This document shows positions 1-12,824 of a stretch of DNA of 64,000 nt, one piece after another. The stretch covers positions 116,340,741 through 116,404,740 of the forward strand of contig OX104127.1 of assembly GCA_944470555.2 (NCBI GenBank), in the 5' to 3' direction. Positions within the stretch are counted from its first letter, which is position 1. Each line of letters opens with the position of its first letter. This DNA comes from Heterobilharzia americana. Lineage: Eukaryota > Platyhelminthes > Trematoda > Strigeidida > Schistosomatidae. The translations under genes were made by a program, and so were the position numbers. The notes under the pieces were generated by a model. That model had not been told where the DNA came from, made no database searches, and was given only the letters and a program-made list of their open reading frames with translations.

Positions 1-2221
1 AATAAAAGGAGGTATAACGAAACAAATATGATAGTATGGATTTACGATAGCAAAAAGTAATAAAGTGTAACAATTTTCGAAACTAGCTTTGGTAATAAGA
101 TAGGATGGAATTCACCCCCTGTAGGCTTAGCATTGGAATACATGATTTATGAACAAACAAGTGAACCATCGGTTTACACCTCGACAAATATTGAAAGTTT
201 CCAAGCAAATGGAAGAGATTTTAACGTGAATTTTGTAACATCTATGTAAGTTTATTTTACATTATATAAACATGGTTTTCTACCACCTACACTTGCCAGC
301 ATCTGGCCATGCAACTGGATTTGTAGTCATTTGGATAGCTATTCCAGAACCTTCAAGGACATACCTCGCTTAGTTCCTTCTATGCACATGTTTTGACGCT
401 TAACCTTTTATGGTGATGTCTATCTTAGTTTCAAATGATGGGAAAGACTTGCAGCTCAGGATAGGGATAAGATAGTTTCGAGATCTTTAAGCTTTTATAC
501 TTTGTTGTGAAAGTTTCATCACTAGGCCTGATAACTTCTTTATGAAGTTGATGCTGATGGAGTTACCAAGCCTACTGATTAAAAAAATGTCCACCATAAA
601 ATATGACAATTCAGAGAACACCATACCATCTCTATGTTATTTTATTTTCAGAGTTGCTCTTGAGATGTTTTATCATTCTCTCATTACCTTACTTATTCTA
701 ACTTCCCTACTATCAAAATTCAAAGATGTTTTCATATGAAATACCTTGTAAAGTAAATGTGCAACCAGACTATTTGAAATGTAAGGTTCAAACACAACAC
801 TTGTTAGATGAACTTCACTTGCCAATTACGTTATACATCATATACATCACATATACATCATCACCTATCATTTCTATAATGATTTTCGCTTGTCTACATG
901 TAGATTTTCAATTTCGACACTCCGCTGGATGCAATAAAGTGAAATTAGTTTATAAGCAAATGAATATGTAAAAGGCTGACATTCAGTTTGGTAAGCATGT
1001 AAAAGTTCACAGCTGTAGTAAAATGCGAATCTGTTATTTGTAGATCACCAATTACTTATTGCAGATGGTATAAAAATTTGAACCCGCAATAAAGTGACTA
1101 AGAAGCAGATATAACAAATACTGACCCAAAGTTTTCTTTGGAATTCATGTCTTACCTGATATTGTTCTCGGTAAACTGTTCAACTCAAAAGACAAACACT
1201 CATAAAATGTTCCAGTCACCTTCTTGACAACCGACTGTTCTTCAGTGAACTAAATTATGTCAAAACCGTACTGTAATTAAGTGTTCCAAATATTGAAGGT
1301 TTTATTCACTTGATGAGAGCCGATAAAGTGAAATTTATCCCTATTCATCTGCCCCAGCGTTTTTCTAGCCCTTTAAAGGTTTATGAAGGAAAATGTTCTC
1401 ATGAATGTCACTTGAAAATTAGACAGGTCACTCGGCTCACTGGATGGTAGGGAAATCTACTTTTTAAACCATGAACTACAAGTCATAGGTTTTTAATAAG
1501 TAGTATGTTTCAGTTACGAGTCAGAAAAATGGAAAAGACAGGTATTTATTTCTGTGCAACCTTGTCAAAATGAAAAATGATATTAAAATAAATTTTGGAT
1601 CATGAATTCTAAAATGGATTATGATGAACATTGGATAAAGAAAAACCACTAGAGAGAAATAGCCTATCTAGTATACGGATGCTTTTACTCTGGTGATATC
1701 TTTCATGTCATTCAGGATTTTCGTCACATATCGGCTGCTTATAATGCAACAATGAGTTGTTGCTATGATGCACACATTTTTATTCACTTTTGCATATTCT
1801 TTGTTCCTTAAGTTGTATTTGCTGTACTAATACGATACTGAATGATTAGAAAAAAATTAAGAGAATGTTCTAATTGACCTATTTCTTGACAGTTGTGAAC
1901 AAGTTATGTTTGTGACTTCTATAGAATTCATACTGAAAACTTCACAGATGAAGTATTTCATCCATACACAGCTTAATACACCAATTCAAGTATTTTTGTG
2001 TGCCTTTTATTCCGTTTTAGAAAAGGATTAACACTTGAATATACTACTGTGTCATGATTGAAGGTGAAATAAAAATCTGGGCCACAGCAGAATTCAGCCC
2101 ACCGACCTCCGCGTTTTCGTCCCGGTGCTGCACTAACCTGAACTATGAAACCCATCTGCAGACTAGATCTTAATTTCACCTCAGTCATCAAGGGTCTTGC
2201 TTGACTGCCATGTTAGTTCGT

Positions 2222-2350
2222 AATATGTTCCTGTCCGTTCATTGTATTCACACTGACTGCCCAACCAGGACTTCTAATCCCAGTCCAAATCATCTTGAAT
2301 TAGAGAGAGGGAGCATCATACTGATGATCAGTCAGACCATCTGAGATACC
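2222..2350 (+). repeat. Dispersed repeat, copy 1 of 2
   Basis: This segment shares a core (TATTCACACTGACTG, then an AATCC/AATCC-like pair, then CTTGAATTAGAGA and a GATGATCA-like stretch) with the reverse complement of about 62310-62440. The order of the blocks is the same in both places. It resembles the 3' part of a schistosome SINE-like repeat, but I cannot name the family. Similarity was judged by eye. Confidence 0.5.
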
Positions 2351-4203
2351 TGTGATCTGATAGACTTGTGTTGGAACTGGGTGATGATTGAAGGTGAATT
2401 TAAGTTAAATGATCTAGGAGTTGTTTTTCAAGAAGTTCAGTTATATAGCCTCATTAGAATTCATATGATTCTGAACACAACAGTGTAGTTGTCAACAAAA
2501 ATTAAAAGACAGCAAAGCTAGAACCACGAAAGAAGAAACACTCCATATCAGGATAATAAGATGTTCGAGATATGGAGAAATATTACAAATAAATGCCTCT
2601 GCAATGATGAGAATAATTTTTAGCGATTATACTTCTACAACTATATTTCTTTCGTTTTTCGATCCCTGACCATTTACTAGGTGAACGACAGAGAAGGCCA
2701 ATCACTTCGTGAAAGCGCGTATTGTTACCATTATATTGTCATTAGGCTTCCTTTAGCTTTTCTATGAATTTTTTTTCATCGTGAATCAAAGTAAGTCACC
2801 TAGAAATATACGCAACAAATATCAGTGGTCTAATTTGATGTATGTTGATTTATCACGAAATGGTTTGTTTTTTCTAAAAGGAATAAAAAAAATTGGCCTG
2901 GATTTTATTAGGTCTACCCGGGAGAAGCTATGCTATAGTGAGACTAGCTATCAGATACGTGAAGTTCTAGGCTGCTTTTATATTCAATAGCAACTTTCTA
3001 ATTAGGTGACATTTGTAAGTGATATTACATATGTTCTTAGTCGTCGATGCTTGTACTTTCCTGTTCAGTGTTATACTAAACGAAATCGATTGTTCTTTAT
3101 TGGCAAACGCTCTCTGTGGGAATGCCTCGATATTGCCTAAAGATTCATTATTGTATAATTCGCTTGACAGTCTCTAGCAATTAAATGCCCATCCTTGCTT
3201 CCATAGTTGGCCATCATCAAGCAGATTATTTCTTCATTTTGTTCGTAATACATTTCGATATATTTCAATAAGTAATGGAACTATGTTGTCATTATTAAGA
3301 TTTCATTCAGATCTTTACTGTATTCCGCCGTTATTTTGCTATCCTGTCACCATAAACATACGTGAATTATCCATAGAGATGATTAAAAATGGCTTTCTGT
3401 TTTATCTTTCAATTGGTTTGAACCTCTGGATCCTAGTAAACAGTTTATATCAACATAGCTTCATAGACACGCATTCCACAAAAATATTTCTTGCTTAGTT
3501 ACTATTAGAATGAATTGTCCTAAGTATGCATGATAATATAGGTGTATGCATGTGAATCTCTGCACGTGTGACGGAGTACATTTTTCGGATGTGTTGACTT
3601 TTGATTTGATTTTCGTTTGTTTATGCCACATATCCTCACCTGTATACCTCATCCCTCGCATCCATCGACACTTTTCTTTGAATCAAAGCATTGTACTTAA
3701 AATCCACCTTATTTCCACCCACAATTTAAATTTAAACTTTGTATTAGAATTTAGTATAGGGTTGTGAATATATAGGTGGTTATATAAGCATGTCTATAAT
3801 CCAGACTCTGTCCATAATATGAAGATGTATCTGTTCCCAGCTCCTTCTAAATTTTATGCTAGCAATACTTAATTTGTTAGGATGTTTACAGCAGTAAAGG
3901 CCGAATAAAGCATTTCCATAGTTTGTCCAGGAATTAAGTTACCAAAAACAAGTAGTTTTCATTACAGGTGATTATCATTTGAAAAACAATGGAAAATATG
4001 ACTTTTGGTCTGCTGCAAAACACTTTGTCAGTTCACATACACAGAGATCTTATAGTCATTTCATGAGTTTATGAGTAGTTAGATTTGATCCCAATAGCTA
4101 AAAGTTGCAACACTAGATCATCACTTTCATACTCATCTCTTACCATTTATCGGTTTCAGGAAATCTTTTCTAGGTTCTAAGCAAAAATTCATAAACTTTG
4201 AAG

Positions 4204-4518
4204 TCATTCGAACACAACATCAAAAATATATATGACTAAATATTTTATGTAGCTCCAGTCTCCACTTTTTGCATCTTTACAGTAACTTGATGGAGCCTTC
4301 ATATTCCACCCTTGATGGTCACACAGTTTCTCCGCAAACAGAAAAGGCGGTAATAGAACAATAGGTGCATTTACAACGTCAACAGCAACGTTCAGAATAT
4401 GTAAAAATACAAGGTTTATATGTTTTACAATGTCCAAGGCTATTCCTAGGCCTACTAGATTTAAATTCCATTGATTTTTCATCTCTTCAACCAACCTGAT
4501 ACTTACACGTTGGTTCAC
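4204..4518 (-). CDS. Unrecognised short open frame (possible antisense exon or relict)
   Basis: A 104-codon frame on the minus strand ends in a TGA stop. The predicted peptide has a charged N-terminus, a hydrophobic middle rich in Val, Leu and Ile with a PIVLLPPFLF stretch, and a C-terminal part with Cys in CDHQGW and SYCKDAK. This is less random-looking than other frames nearby. An internal Met lies 13 codons in, just after an AG that could be a splice acceptor. I do not recognise a family. It could be the last exon of an antisense gene, a decayed pseudogene, or chance. Confidence 0.25.
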   Translation of the reverse strand: MNQRVSIRLVEEMKNQWNLNLVGLGIALDIVKHINLVFLHILNVAVDVVNAPIVLLPPFLFAEKLCDHQGWNMKAPSSYCKDAKSGDWSYIKYLVIYIFDVVFE

Positions 4519-6843
4519 ATGTTTTTTTCCGAAACTTTGAAGCGAAGCGATTGGTTGAAAAAAGCTTTAGGCATGTGTGGATTCTTATGAAGATTTTATC
4601 AACCTCTCTGGACACTATAAAAAGAAAATACTATACTACTTACTGAGTTTACGGATTCCCACTTGAACCGAAAAGTCTGTATTTTACTTTTAATAATGCT
4701 TTGTTAAAACTTCAGCATTTTTTGCGGTGGGGTTTCGTCAGCGTCAGATTTCCAGCACTTAGGCATAGGATCATGAAAATTCATGAATTTGTCTTCGTAC
4801 TTTTATTTATACTGAGTTTAAAACATTTCGATTTTATCTCTCTCATTTTCCCATTCAGCATACTTCCATTTCCTAACTACTAAAAGAGTCTTAGGCTCAA
4901 ATCTAAACACACAAAATTTCAAGTTAGTTTCGGTTACAGATTAACATCAGCTAAGGAGATAGTTAATGGCCAAGAAAAACTGAATAACAGCTAAGTTTGG
5001 AATAACCACTTACTTATTTATCACTTGCGAAAACGCCTAAAGTGTTCTCCATAAGTCTGCACTATTTCTGGCTTGTTAAGAAGCCCCATAGATGCTGTGT
5101 TATACTAAGTAATGTTTTCGATTTTTAATTTAACGTATCGTCCTTTCATGTTAGAAATCAAATCATAAAACAAATAAAATTATTCAAAAACATTCAGCGG
5201 GTTATCCTGTACTTACGCCAAATATTTTTTCATCACGAATCAGGAGACGACATTATAACCTCGACCGATTTCACTCCTCTTGAGAATTGGAACTGTTTAT
5301 CCACATTCTGAATTACAGATTTCACTGTCCCATGTGTAGCTGACCTTGCGAATATTTTCACAACTGAAGTTAACTTCTTCCGATTAATACTAGAATCATA
5401 ATACTTCAATTCTAAACACTCTATACAACCACCGAAGATATCTGAAATTTCTTTTATGGCAAATGTACTAAATAGAGGTCATGTTTGGTCCATTTTTAAA
5501 CCTAATTTGGTTAATACAAGAATCACGGGCTCTAACTTATAATAGATTCTTTTGATTTTGAACAAAATAAGAACATCTTTTGCAACAGAAAGTTATAAAC
5601 TCATATTTCCTTGGCTTTCATCACCTGTATGCAACCAAATGGTACAAAAATACTTAAGTGCTTTACTTAATTCGGTGCGAAGGTGCTGCCTGGAAGAAAT
5701 ATGCTAGTGAAATATAATGGGATCAAATGAGATCCGATGGAAATTAAAACCAACTGGAAAGTATCCTTATCTTATGCATAAATGTCATTTCCGTTGACGT
5801 TTCAATCTCCTAAAGCATTCACTATATTACCTTGAAAGCGCCTGAATATTTTAGTAACATTTGTTACTAAAATTGCTCTGGATGTGCGCAACTGATGAGG
5901 ATCAGCTAAGTGTAGTAAATTCAATCTATTTTAGTTTTTCATTAGATATGTCATAAAGTGAAACAGTATTACTCATCCTATATTTGACCTTTGATTCTTC
6001 TCCTTTTATGCAATCAATATGTTTTTGTCATTATCATCATATATTTAGGTCCGTTGCAGTTCTCTTTATTCAGACGCTATAGTTGCTTCTATGAGGCTGA
6101 CCAGTACCATTTGATTTCAGGCCGCCTAGATATTTTTGTTCTAAGTCGACTGGCTTTTGAAGTCTCTAAAATGATTTTAAGTGGTTTCTTGTGTTTGGTG
6201 TACTACAGGAATCATCACTTGCTCTAAAGGCTGATTAGTAGAGAGCCTTGTACTTTGTAGCCCTGCTAATATTCGTTGTTTTTTTATTTCAGCTTGATGT
6301 GATTCTCTTAAACAGTCATCAAAGTTTAAATTTCATTTGATGAACTTATTCATACTGTATCCTTAATTTTCAAAAACTATTGATGGCTTCTTAGTTTAAG
6401 CATGGTGCTTCCAAGGATTTGACTTTTTTTTCCGTAGTAGCACATTTGGAGATTTCGGCTTCTTTTTGATCAAATGTATGACCATATTGGCCAATGTGTA
6501 ATGAGATATTTAACTTTATCTCCTGAAATCTTACTGCTGTTATTTATTTTGATACATAAATTGTGCAACAGACAATCTAGATTTACCAAACAAATGCTTG
6601 TTATAGTCCTAGCAGTTGATCTTGTTAAATGCATCTAATATTTCTACTTTCGATGTTGATTCCTTAGCTTTACACAAGATGTTTGGGAGAATTTTTTAGG
6701 TATATGGAATGCGTTAGACTTTACTAGTCATAGTAATGTTTGTATTGGTCCTGAAGTATTTTTCTGCCCAAAAGAAAGACAATTTCCTAAGGGAATTTGT
6801 TGGAAAATGCCTCTAAAAACATCTAAAGAAGCGCCTACAATAT

Positions 6844-7006
6844 ATGCATCATTCTCTTTCAAAACGGCACTATGGAAGACAAACTAATGCTCAAAGGTTT
6901 GACTATAAAAAACTAAGCTTGGACCGTACTCATACTACCAGAAATCAAAAACTTGCGCTAAAAATAGTTGACACGATGACAAAGACTCTTGGACAAATAT
7001 TTCACG
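6844..7006 (+). CDS. Candidate 5' coding exon of the OXR1-like gene
   Basis: The frame is open from about 6817, and its first ATG is at 6844. It encodes a basic, Ser/Thr/Gln-rich peptide starting MHHSLSKRHYGRQTNAQRF. A GT at 7007 (CACG then GTAGTG) can serve as a donor and leaves one base (G). That base joins the CT at the start of the exon at 8849 to make an Ala codon and continues straight into the Lys/Arg-rich frame. The phase fit has a one-in-three chance of being accidental and the donor is only moderate. The peptide matches no domain I know, but OXR1 N-termini are poorly conserved. Confidence 0.35.
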
Positions 7007-8848
7007 GTAGTGAAATTATTTTAAGACTTCCTCAAGTTTCCTTGTGGCTTAAGCCTAAAATCAATCTCTGTATACTCCAGCATACTGCACTTTTTAGTTT
7101 AAAGTGGTAAATTTGCAAGTAAACTGCATCAATTGAAAAACTGAGAATTTATGACCTAGGAAATAAATAGGTATCGAGTTTTAATGTAACAGACAAGTTC
7201 GATTAGGTAAATTACTTGACGGTAACAGGTAACTACAGGATCATCTTCCTAATCATATATTCATATTCTTAACTTTTGAAGTATGCTCTAATATTTTCAC
7301 CTCTAACCATACCATTATTACGTAATCGGGTGTATATTTTTTAGTCCTGAACCAAAGTTGCTTTTGTTTTGGCTATTATTGTTATGATTATTATTCAACT
7401 TTAGAGTGTATATAACTAACTAAAAGGTGAGAAATGAAGCTAGTTCGTTGTGTGATGCGAAGTATTGTCTCAATACTTTTGATCACACTTTCCTATTGTG
7501 TGAAACAGAAGTGTTTTACGGAATGGATGGCTATGTCTGTGAATAAGTTCATAAATTTTTGTTTTTGAGGTAAATCATACAAATTCAAATAAATAGGAAG
7601 TTATTAGTTCATATAATCATGCGTAATCCTTCCGTGGTATAGAATTACACTGATGAATAATTTTGAGAATATTCCTTTCACATCCTGGACTCTGTTCCTA
7701 CCCACCAAGAAAAATATGACTTTTATAGTTAAATTCATTTTCGTTTAAGTGAAAATATATCATAGTTTAAAGCATTAAAACTTTTTATTATGACTTGCCC
7801 ATTTTATGGATTAAAAAGAGAGAGAAGGAGAATAACCATTTCATGATGTCCAGTCCTAGGTGTTGACCGAATTCTATTGAACACTTTCTAATACACCCTT
7901 GGTTTAATTGCCGGGAAGTGATCTTATCTGTTTAAAATTTACATGTGATACGAGTAAATGGTTTAATCTGTAGATAATAGAATTGAAAATTTGATATTTG
8001 CTTTTTCATTTGAACATTTACTGAAAGGTGATAAGAGGCTGAGCAAAAAACAGATTTTCCTTCATGTCATGAAGATAGTAATGCAATTCAACAATCTAGG
8101 AAGTTAAAACTCAATGAACTGATAAAGCACTTCGACAAATTTATTTTTAAGAGAAATTAAGTCGACTAAAAAAATTCATTACATGGAAACTCCTTTCATT
8201 TAAACCTCAACCATTCACAAAGTCACTTCATAATGATCGTATGCCAAAATGCAAATATTTTCCTCTCGAACGAAACTAGTAGTGATTTCAGTCTTTTTAA
8301 GTCTTTTTAATCACTAGGTTTGTTTATTTTAAGAAATGATTTGAGTTTGAAAGTAAGTGTGTCAACTCTTATATAACTGTTATTAGTATCTTCATGTTTA
8401 TTGTGAATGGTATATAATCATCGCTACTAAGAGATATGATTATAGTGCGCGCGACATTTGGATCCTTATCATATTCGAAAATATATATCCATCATGTTAA
8501 AATACAATAGTTATTGGCTTATAGTAAAAATAAAGTATTAAAAATCATAATAAAGAAGAATGGTAACTTTCTGACCTTTTGAGACTATATGAAAGGTGCT
8601 TATTCTGCGAATAAAATCTATGCAATATATTGTTGTCATTCACTACAAATCATTTTTAAGAATATGCTTGTTGAGATAATAAATTTCGGAGACCAACAAT
8701 GATGAATATTTAACAGTTGGAAGTCATAACATCCAAGTATAAATAAGGTCAAAATGAATTCAATTAGTCATAACTTTGTATGCTATACAGTTACGGAGCT
8801 TTTACACTTTAAAGTCATTATGATTACTTTTTTGTTATTTCTTGTTAG
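7007..8848 (+). other. Intron (if 6844-7006 is an exon)
   Basis: AT-rich sequence ending in a pyrimidine-rich tract (TTTTTTGTTATTTCTTGTTAG) just before 8849. I see no genes or recognisable mobile elements in it. Confidence 0.4.
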
Positions 8849-9048
8849 CTAAGCACAAAGAAGGAGTTAAGAAGATCCGAAGACGAACTCGTAAACGAAT
8901 TACATCGACAACTGAATCGTCTACCAGTGCAGGTGTCAATCCAGAGAAGCCCGAACGAAAAAAGCGTAAAAAGAAAGCTAAAGATAAACAACCAGAAACA
9001 ATGAAGTCAGAGAAGACAAAAAGTATTCCACAAACTACAGAATATATT
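8849..9048 (+). CDS. OXR1: OXR1-like gene, Lys/Arg-rich exon leading into LysM
   Basis: The exon follows a good pyrimidine tract and AG (8847-8848) and ends at a GTGAG donor (9049). It encodes a very basic region (KKIRRRTRKR and KPERKKRKKKAKDK-like runs), then a Ser/Thr stretch, and finishes with TEYI. In animal OXR1/NCOA7 proteins a basic segment precedes the LysM domain and runs into a ..EYTV.. start. Here TEYI joins VQEGDSF of the next exon in the same way. The exon ends in phase 0. The basic run could also act as a nuclear or nucleolar targeting signal, which is inference. The acceptor could alternatively be the AG at 8852-8853. Confidence 0.7.
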
Positions 9049-9836
9049 GTGAGTTTTTAGTAAATTTCTCAAAAAAATACTGTAAATATTTTCATGCTAA
9101 ACAAGAAGTAGAATATAAATTTAGAGAAGCATAGTGTGTTCAAATTTACATAATTTTCTTATTAAATATCTAGTTGGATGTTTTGCAGTGTATACTATTG
9201 TTCTAGAAGATATCAAGTTTTTGGTTTTGTGGGACAATAGTGCATAATTCATGCATCAAGAACGCGGGTTGACAATAGTGTTCATTTTCAAAATGGACTT
9301 ATTTAAAGTTGATATTAAATCATCTTCATAAACTTAATTTTTGTTTATGTATATTAAAACACTGAAATAATTCCTTGTGTACTAGGACAGTGTAAGATTA
9401 GCGTTAAAAATAAACCACAAAAACAAATTTACGTTACTTGTTAAGTATAAATTAAAAATACGGATGGCGGGACAGTTGAGAATGATCCGTGTACCAGGCG
9501 ATCAGTAGTTAACATTTTAATCCCTGAGTGATATAAAGTCAGTTATGCTGTCTTTCAAAAATTTATTTTCTCAGGTTGTTCGCCTACTAAATGATAGTTT
9601 GATGAATAGATGAGGCTTTTTTATGTTAGTGATGCTATAATATCATTTTACTGCCCCTATGTTTTTGCAAAAGCGACCGGTGGACATGATATTTTTCTAT
9701 TACTTACTACAACTATGCAGAAAATATCCAAAGACAGTCATTTTTCTTATATCATTTTGAGCTCTTCGTTATGAAAGCCTTGATCATATTTGACTTTTTA
9801 AAATGACAACTGTGCGCTTATTCAGCCAGGGGTGAT

Positions 9837-9838
<2 letters not shown>

Positions 9839-9882
<44 letters not shown>
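9839..9882. repeat. (TA)n microsatellite
   Basis: About 22 uninterrupted TA units. It lies just upstream of the decayed coding-like segment at 9946. Confidence 0.95.
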
Positions 9883-9884
<2 letters not shown>

Positions 9885-9945
9885 TATTTCCAAGCACATC
9901 GCTGTTGTATATTTCATGCACATAGTTATAATTTCAGCAAACTAA

Positions 9946-10364
9946 TTAAAACTGCAAGTTTTCACCGGTGACTTTTACGTTTATACATACAACTTGATGC
10001 ATTGTGATCTTCATCTTGGTGGCCTCCTTAAAGTTTTAGCTACCAAAAATATTTCATTGGACATATCTAATCAAATTGCTCCTTTTCGTACTTGTTTTAA
10101 CTGTTCGAATGCCAACAATTCGTAAAACGTACTCGTGCATTCCTAAAATGTCTTCAACCTATTGCTAGATGGGTTAACAACTCGGCTACAAGAAAATTTT
10201 ACAATAGACGGCAGTTGATCCTTGAAAGTACAACAGTGTATCATATAGCTATTGCAGGAACACGTAGCTGGAACAGCGAATTTTCATACTGGATAAATGA
10301 ACCTCCACTACCAAACTTGCATGGGCTTTTCTATCCAAATCATACGCAACAGCATATAAACTAG
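9946..10364 (+). pseudogene. Decayed unidentified coding segment with one frameshift
   Basis: One frame is open from 9946 to a TAA at 10123-10125 and encodes a peptide including HLGGLLKVLATKNISLDIS and then APFRTCFNCSNANN. A second frame takes over at the same point and stays open to the TAG at 10362-10364, with ARWVNNSATRKFYNRRQ and YHIAIAGTRSW. Together they give about 140 codons with a single shift near 10117. The change of frame without loss of coding character suggests a disabled copy of a real protein, perhaps a processed pseudogene or part of a mobile element. I do not recognise the protein. No ATG-led full-length frame exists. Confidence 0.4.
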
Positions 10365-10464
10365 ATGATGGCCTAAAAACTACTGTCTGTTGTGCATTAC
10401 TGCCTATCATACTGTTATTATTCAGATTATTTAACTGCCATGGTTATTTAGTTTGAAAATATCA

Positions 10465-10856
10465 TTATTAGTCCCTTGGGTTCCTAGTGGAAAATAGGGC
10501 TTCAGTAGCACGTCTCCAGTGAATTCTGTTCTCTGAGATCTTTTGAACCTGCTTCCATGACAGCCCAGAAGCTCTCATTTCCTCCTCGCACGACCTCCTC
10601 CATGTCACCCTCGGACGTCCAACTCGTCGCTTCCCATGGGGATTCCACTCGAGTAATTGGCCTGACGCATGATGTCCTCAGTCGGCCTTCTCAGTGCATG
10701 CCCAATCCATCTCCACTTCCTCCTGCATATTTGTTGGGTGATAGCTTCTTGGTTGGTTCAATCCCAGAGCTCCTTGTTGCTTATTCTTTCTGGCCATCTG
10801 ATCTTCAGTAGCGAGCCAGCGTAAGCAGTTGTTGATGAATGTCTGTAGTTTATTGT
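10465..10856 (-). mobile_element. RTE family 1, 5'-truncated 3' end
   Basis: This segment matches, by eye, the reverse strand of the 3' ends of the RTE copies at 24722-28000 and 51994-54915. It carries the terminal part of the reverse transcriptase ORF (RWIGHALR-like region, WNPHGKRR, SCEEE region) and the GGAACCCAAGGGACTAAT tail. It stops abruptly at about 10856, as expected for 5' truncation during target-primed reverse transcription. Its tail retains GGGACTAATAATGAT, like the right-hand palindrome copy. Confidence 0.85.
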
Positions 10857-10928
10857 TGAAAATATTATACAAGTAGTAAATTATTTGAGAATTCCAAATT
10901 GTACTAAAAGTTATTCTCTGCAATATAG

Positions 10929-10973
10929 TGATTATTATCACCATTATTATTATTATTACTATTATTATTATTG
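10929..10973. repeat. ATT-rich microsatellite
   Basis: Imperfect (ATT)n repeat interrupted by ATC, ACC and ACT units. It may be a relic of an RTE 3' tail, as this element family ends in such trinucleotide runs, but no element body adjoins it directly. Confidence 0.8.
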
Positions 10974-11654
10974 GATCCAAATATAGAAGCTGAAGAGTAC
11001 CATTTCAAATTCTGCTAACAATCAGGGAGTTTTAGTCATGTGGGTTTAATCACTTAAATATTAGCTGCTCATCGTTAAAGCTACGCAAATCCTGTGTACT
11101 AATGTAGAACAAATAACGAGGAACTCAGTGATATTGAGTGTTTCCTTTTTTAAATTTGTTTCTTCTCTAAATAAGAATTTTGACTTTGATGAAAACAATG
11201 TTGATTGCAGTGTCATAGCAACATGATTATGTAGGAGTGAAAATTGAATCCAGTAACCCGATAACCCTTCAGCAAATGTCATACTGAATATCACAGGACG
11301 AATAAGTGCTCCTATGTAGATAGACAAAATAAAGACCCAAATAACGGTTATGGTCATATTGTGGTCAACTTTTGTGTATTTTTCTGATCCTCAAAGTCAG
11401 TAATTTTCTGATCAGTTCGAAATGCTGTGCCGGGAGATTTGTTTCCGAAGACAATTGAGGAAGCCATAAGATGAAATTATTCTTTTTCAGCAATCACTTT
11501 TTTCAACCACCATCTGCCACATAGTAATTGAAGAGAAGGAAAACACCACTGAGACTTCCAAACGAGCCCATTTGCCAACAGAGTTCGATCACTTCTGTCC
11601 AACTGATAAACAACGGGAAACTACAAGTATCAGTAAATAAAAACTGATGCTGGT

Positions 11655-11785
11655 TGCATAGATGGTTCTTATGACTCGTTAGCCCGACGGATAAAGCTCT
11701 GACGTTTGAAACGATATGTCCTGGGTTGTAATCTCAATGGGGAGCACTAACACTGACTGGGATGCAGTTACATCCAGCCAAGTAT
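11655..11785 (+). repeat. Sm-alpha-like SINE, tRNA-related part
   Basis: The block GGATAAAGCTCTGACGTTTG, a GGGTTGTAATCTC B-box-like motif, and GATGCAGTTACATCCAGCC align in order with the tRNA-related part of the hammerhead SINE at 35494-35820 (GGATAACGCTCTGGTGTTTG, GGTTCCAGCCTC, GTGCAAGTACATCGGGC). The hammerhead core that should follow is not recognisable here. Confidence 0.6.
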
Positions 11786-12824
11786 TACTGAATGTGACGC
11801 AATGTGCATCATAAATTCCAGTATTAGCTACCACCAAGTAAATTAATTCGTAAGGAAACTAGTCATTTTTATGCTAATACGTGTCAGCATTGTATTTTTA
11901 AAATGATATCTAATAATCTTTACCTATAACCTTTCGTTGACACCAATAACTATTTTCATTTTCTTCATGATAGTAAAATGAATTCGTTAATTCTGTTCAA
12001 TATGTTAAGGGCGTTAAGAGTTAACTTAAAATGCAAATGTAAAGGGTGAACATTTTAAAAACACTTCTGAATGATTTCCGTTCATGCATGCATCCGATTT
12101 AAGCAGACGCACTATAACTGGCCTTTCTCAGTTGGTATTTACCGACCAGTGACCTTTTTTTTCAGCTCTTTTCTCCCTTGAAAGTACTAAAAAATTAGTC
12201 ATCTGATATAATTTGGAATGGATACGATTTATTTTATGGGGATAAGTGTAGAGTCTTCTAGATAGATAAAATTATTGCTGAATGTCAATAAAATATAGCC
12301 AAATTTCTTAATTGCGACTGCGAAGACACAGCGAGCTATCTATGCCTCTCAATCGGAGCTTCGTAGAGTATTCACTTCCTGAGACAGTTAATGTAGTAGC
12401 TTATGGTAAATTAAATATTCATACCAAATGTTGGTGACTTTCTCTTATTTCTCCATATAGTTTTTTACCTCTGACTTACTTCTTAAGTGGGCGAAAGTAG
12501 AAAGCCTAGGAGTGATTCATGTATTTATTACCGTGTTTTCATTGTCCCTTGCAGTTAGGTTGTAAGCCATTGAGGTTTTAAAAATATTTTACATGTTGGC
12601 TGTAATAGCAAGTCGGATAACCGGATCATTGGAAGACCTTGCAAAATGATGACATTATCCAAGCTACCCTGATTCATATCCACACTGTGAACGAAAATTG
12701 CTGTATACAATAGAGAGAATTAAATCCAGTCTACGGGGAACCTTGAGTTGCGATTTGAGAATGTTTGGGAAGCGTTTTGTAACACATTAGTGCAAACTGC
12801 TGCTTGACTACTGGCTTTAGCTGG

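Larger units (their letters stand above)
1..6816. other. AT-rich region upstream of the first candidate exon
   Basis: This stretch is AT-rich, has no long open frame with a recognisable domain, and is probably intron or upstream DNA of the OXR1-like gene. Inside it I can support only a dispersed repeat (2222-2350) and a weak minus-strand open frame (4204-4518). Other short open frames have the composition expected of random AT-rich DNA. No promoter or transcription start could be identified. Confidence 0.5.

Noticed and set aside
5880..5910. CTGATGAGGATC as a hammerhead core
   Set aside because: No GAAA follows at the stem-II distance and there is no matching stem I or III.
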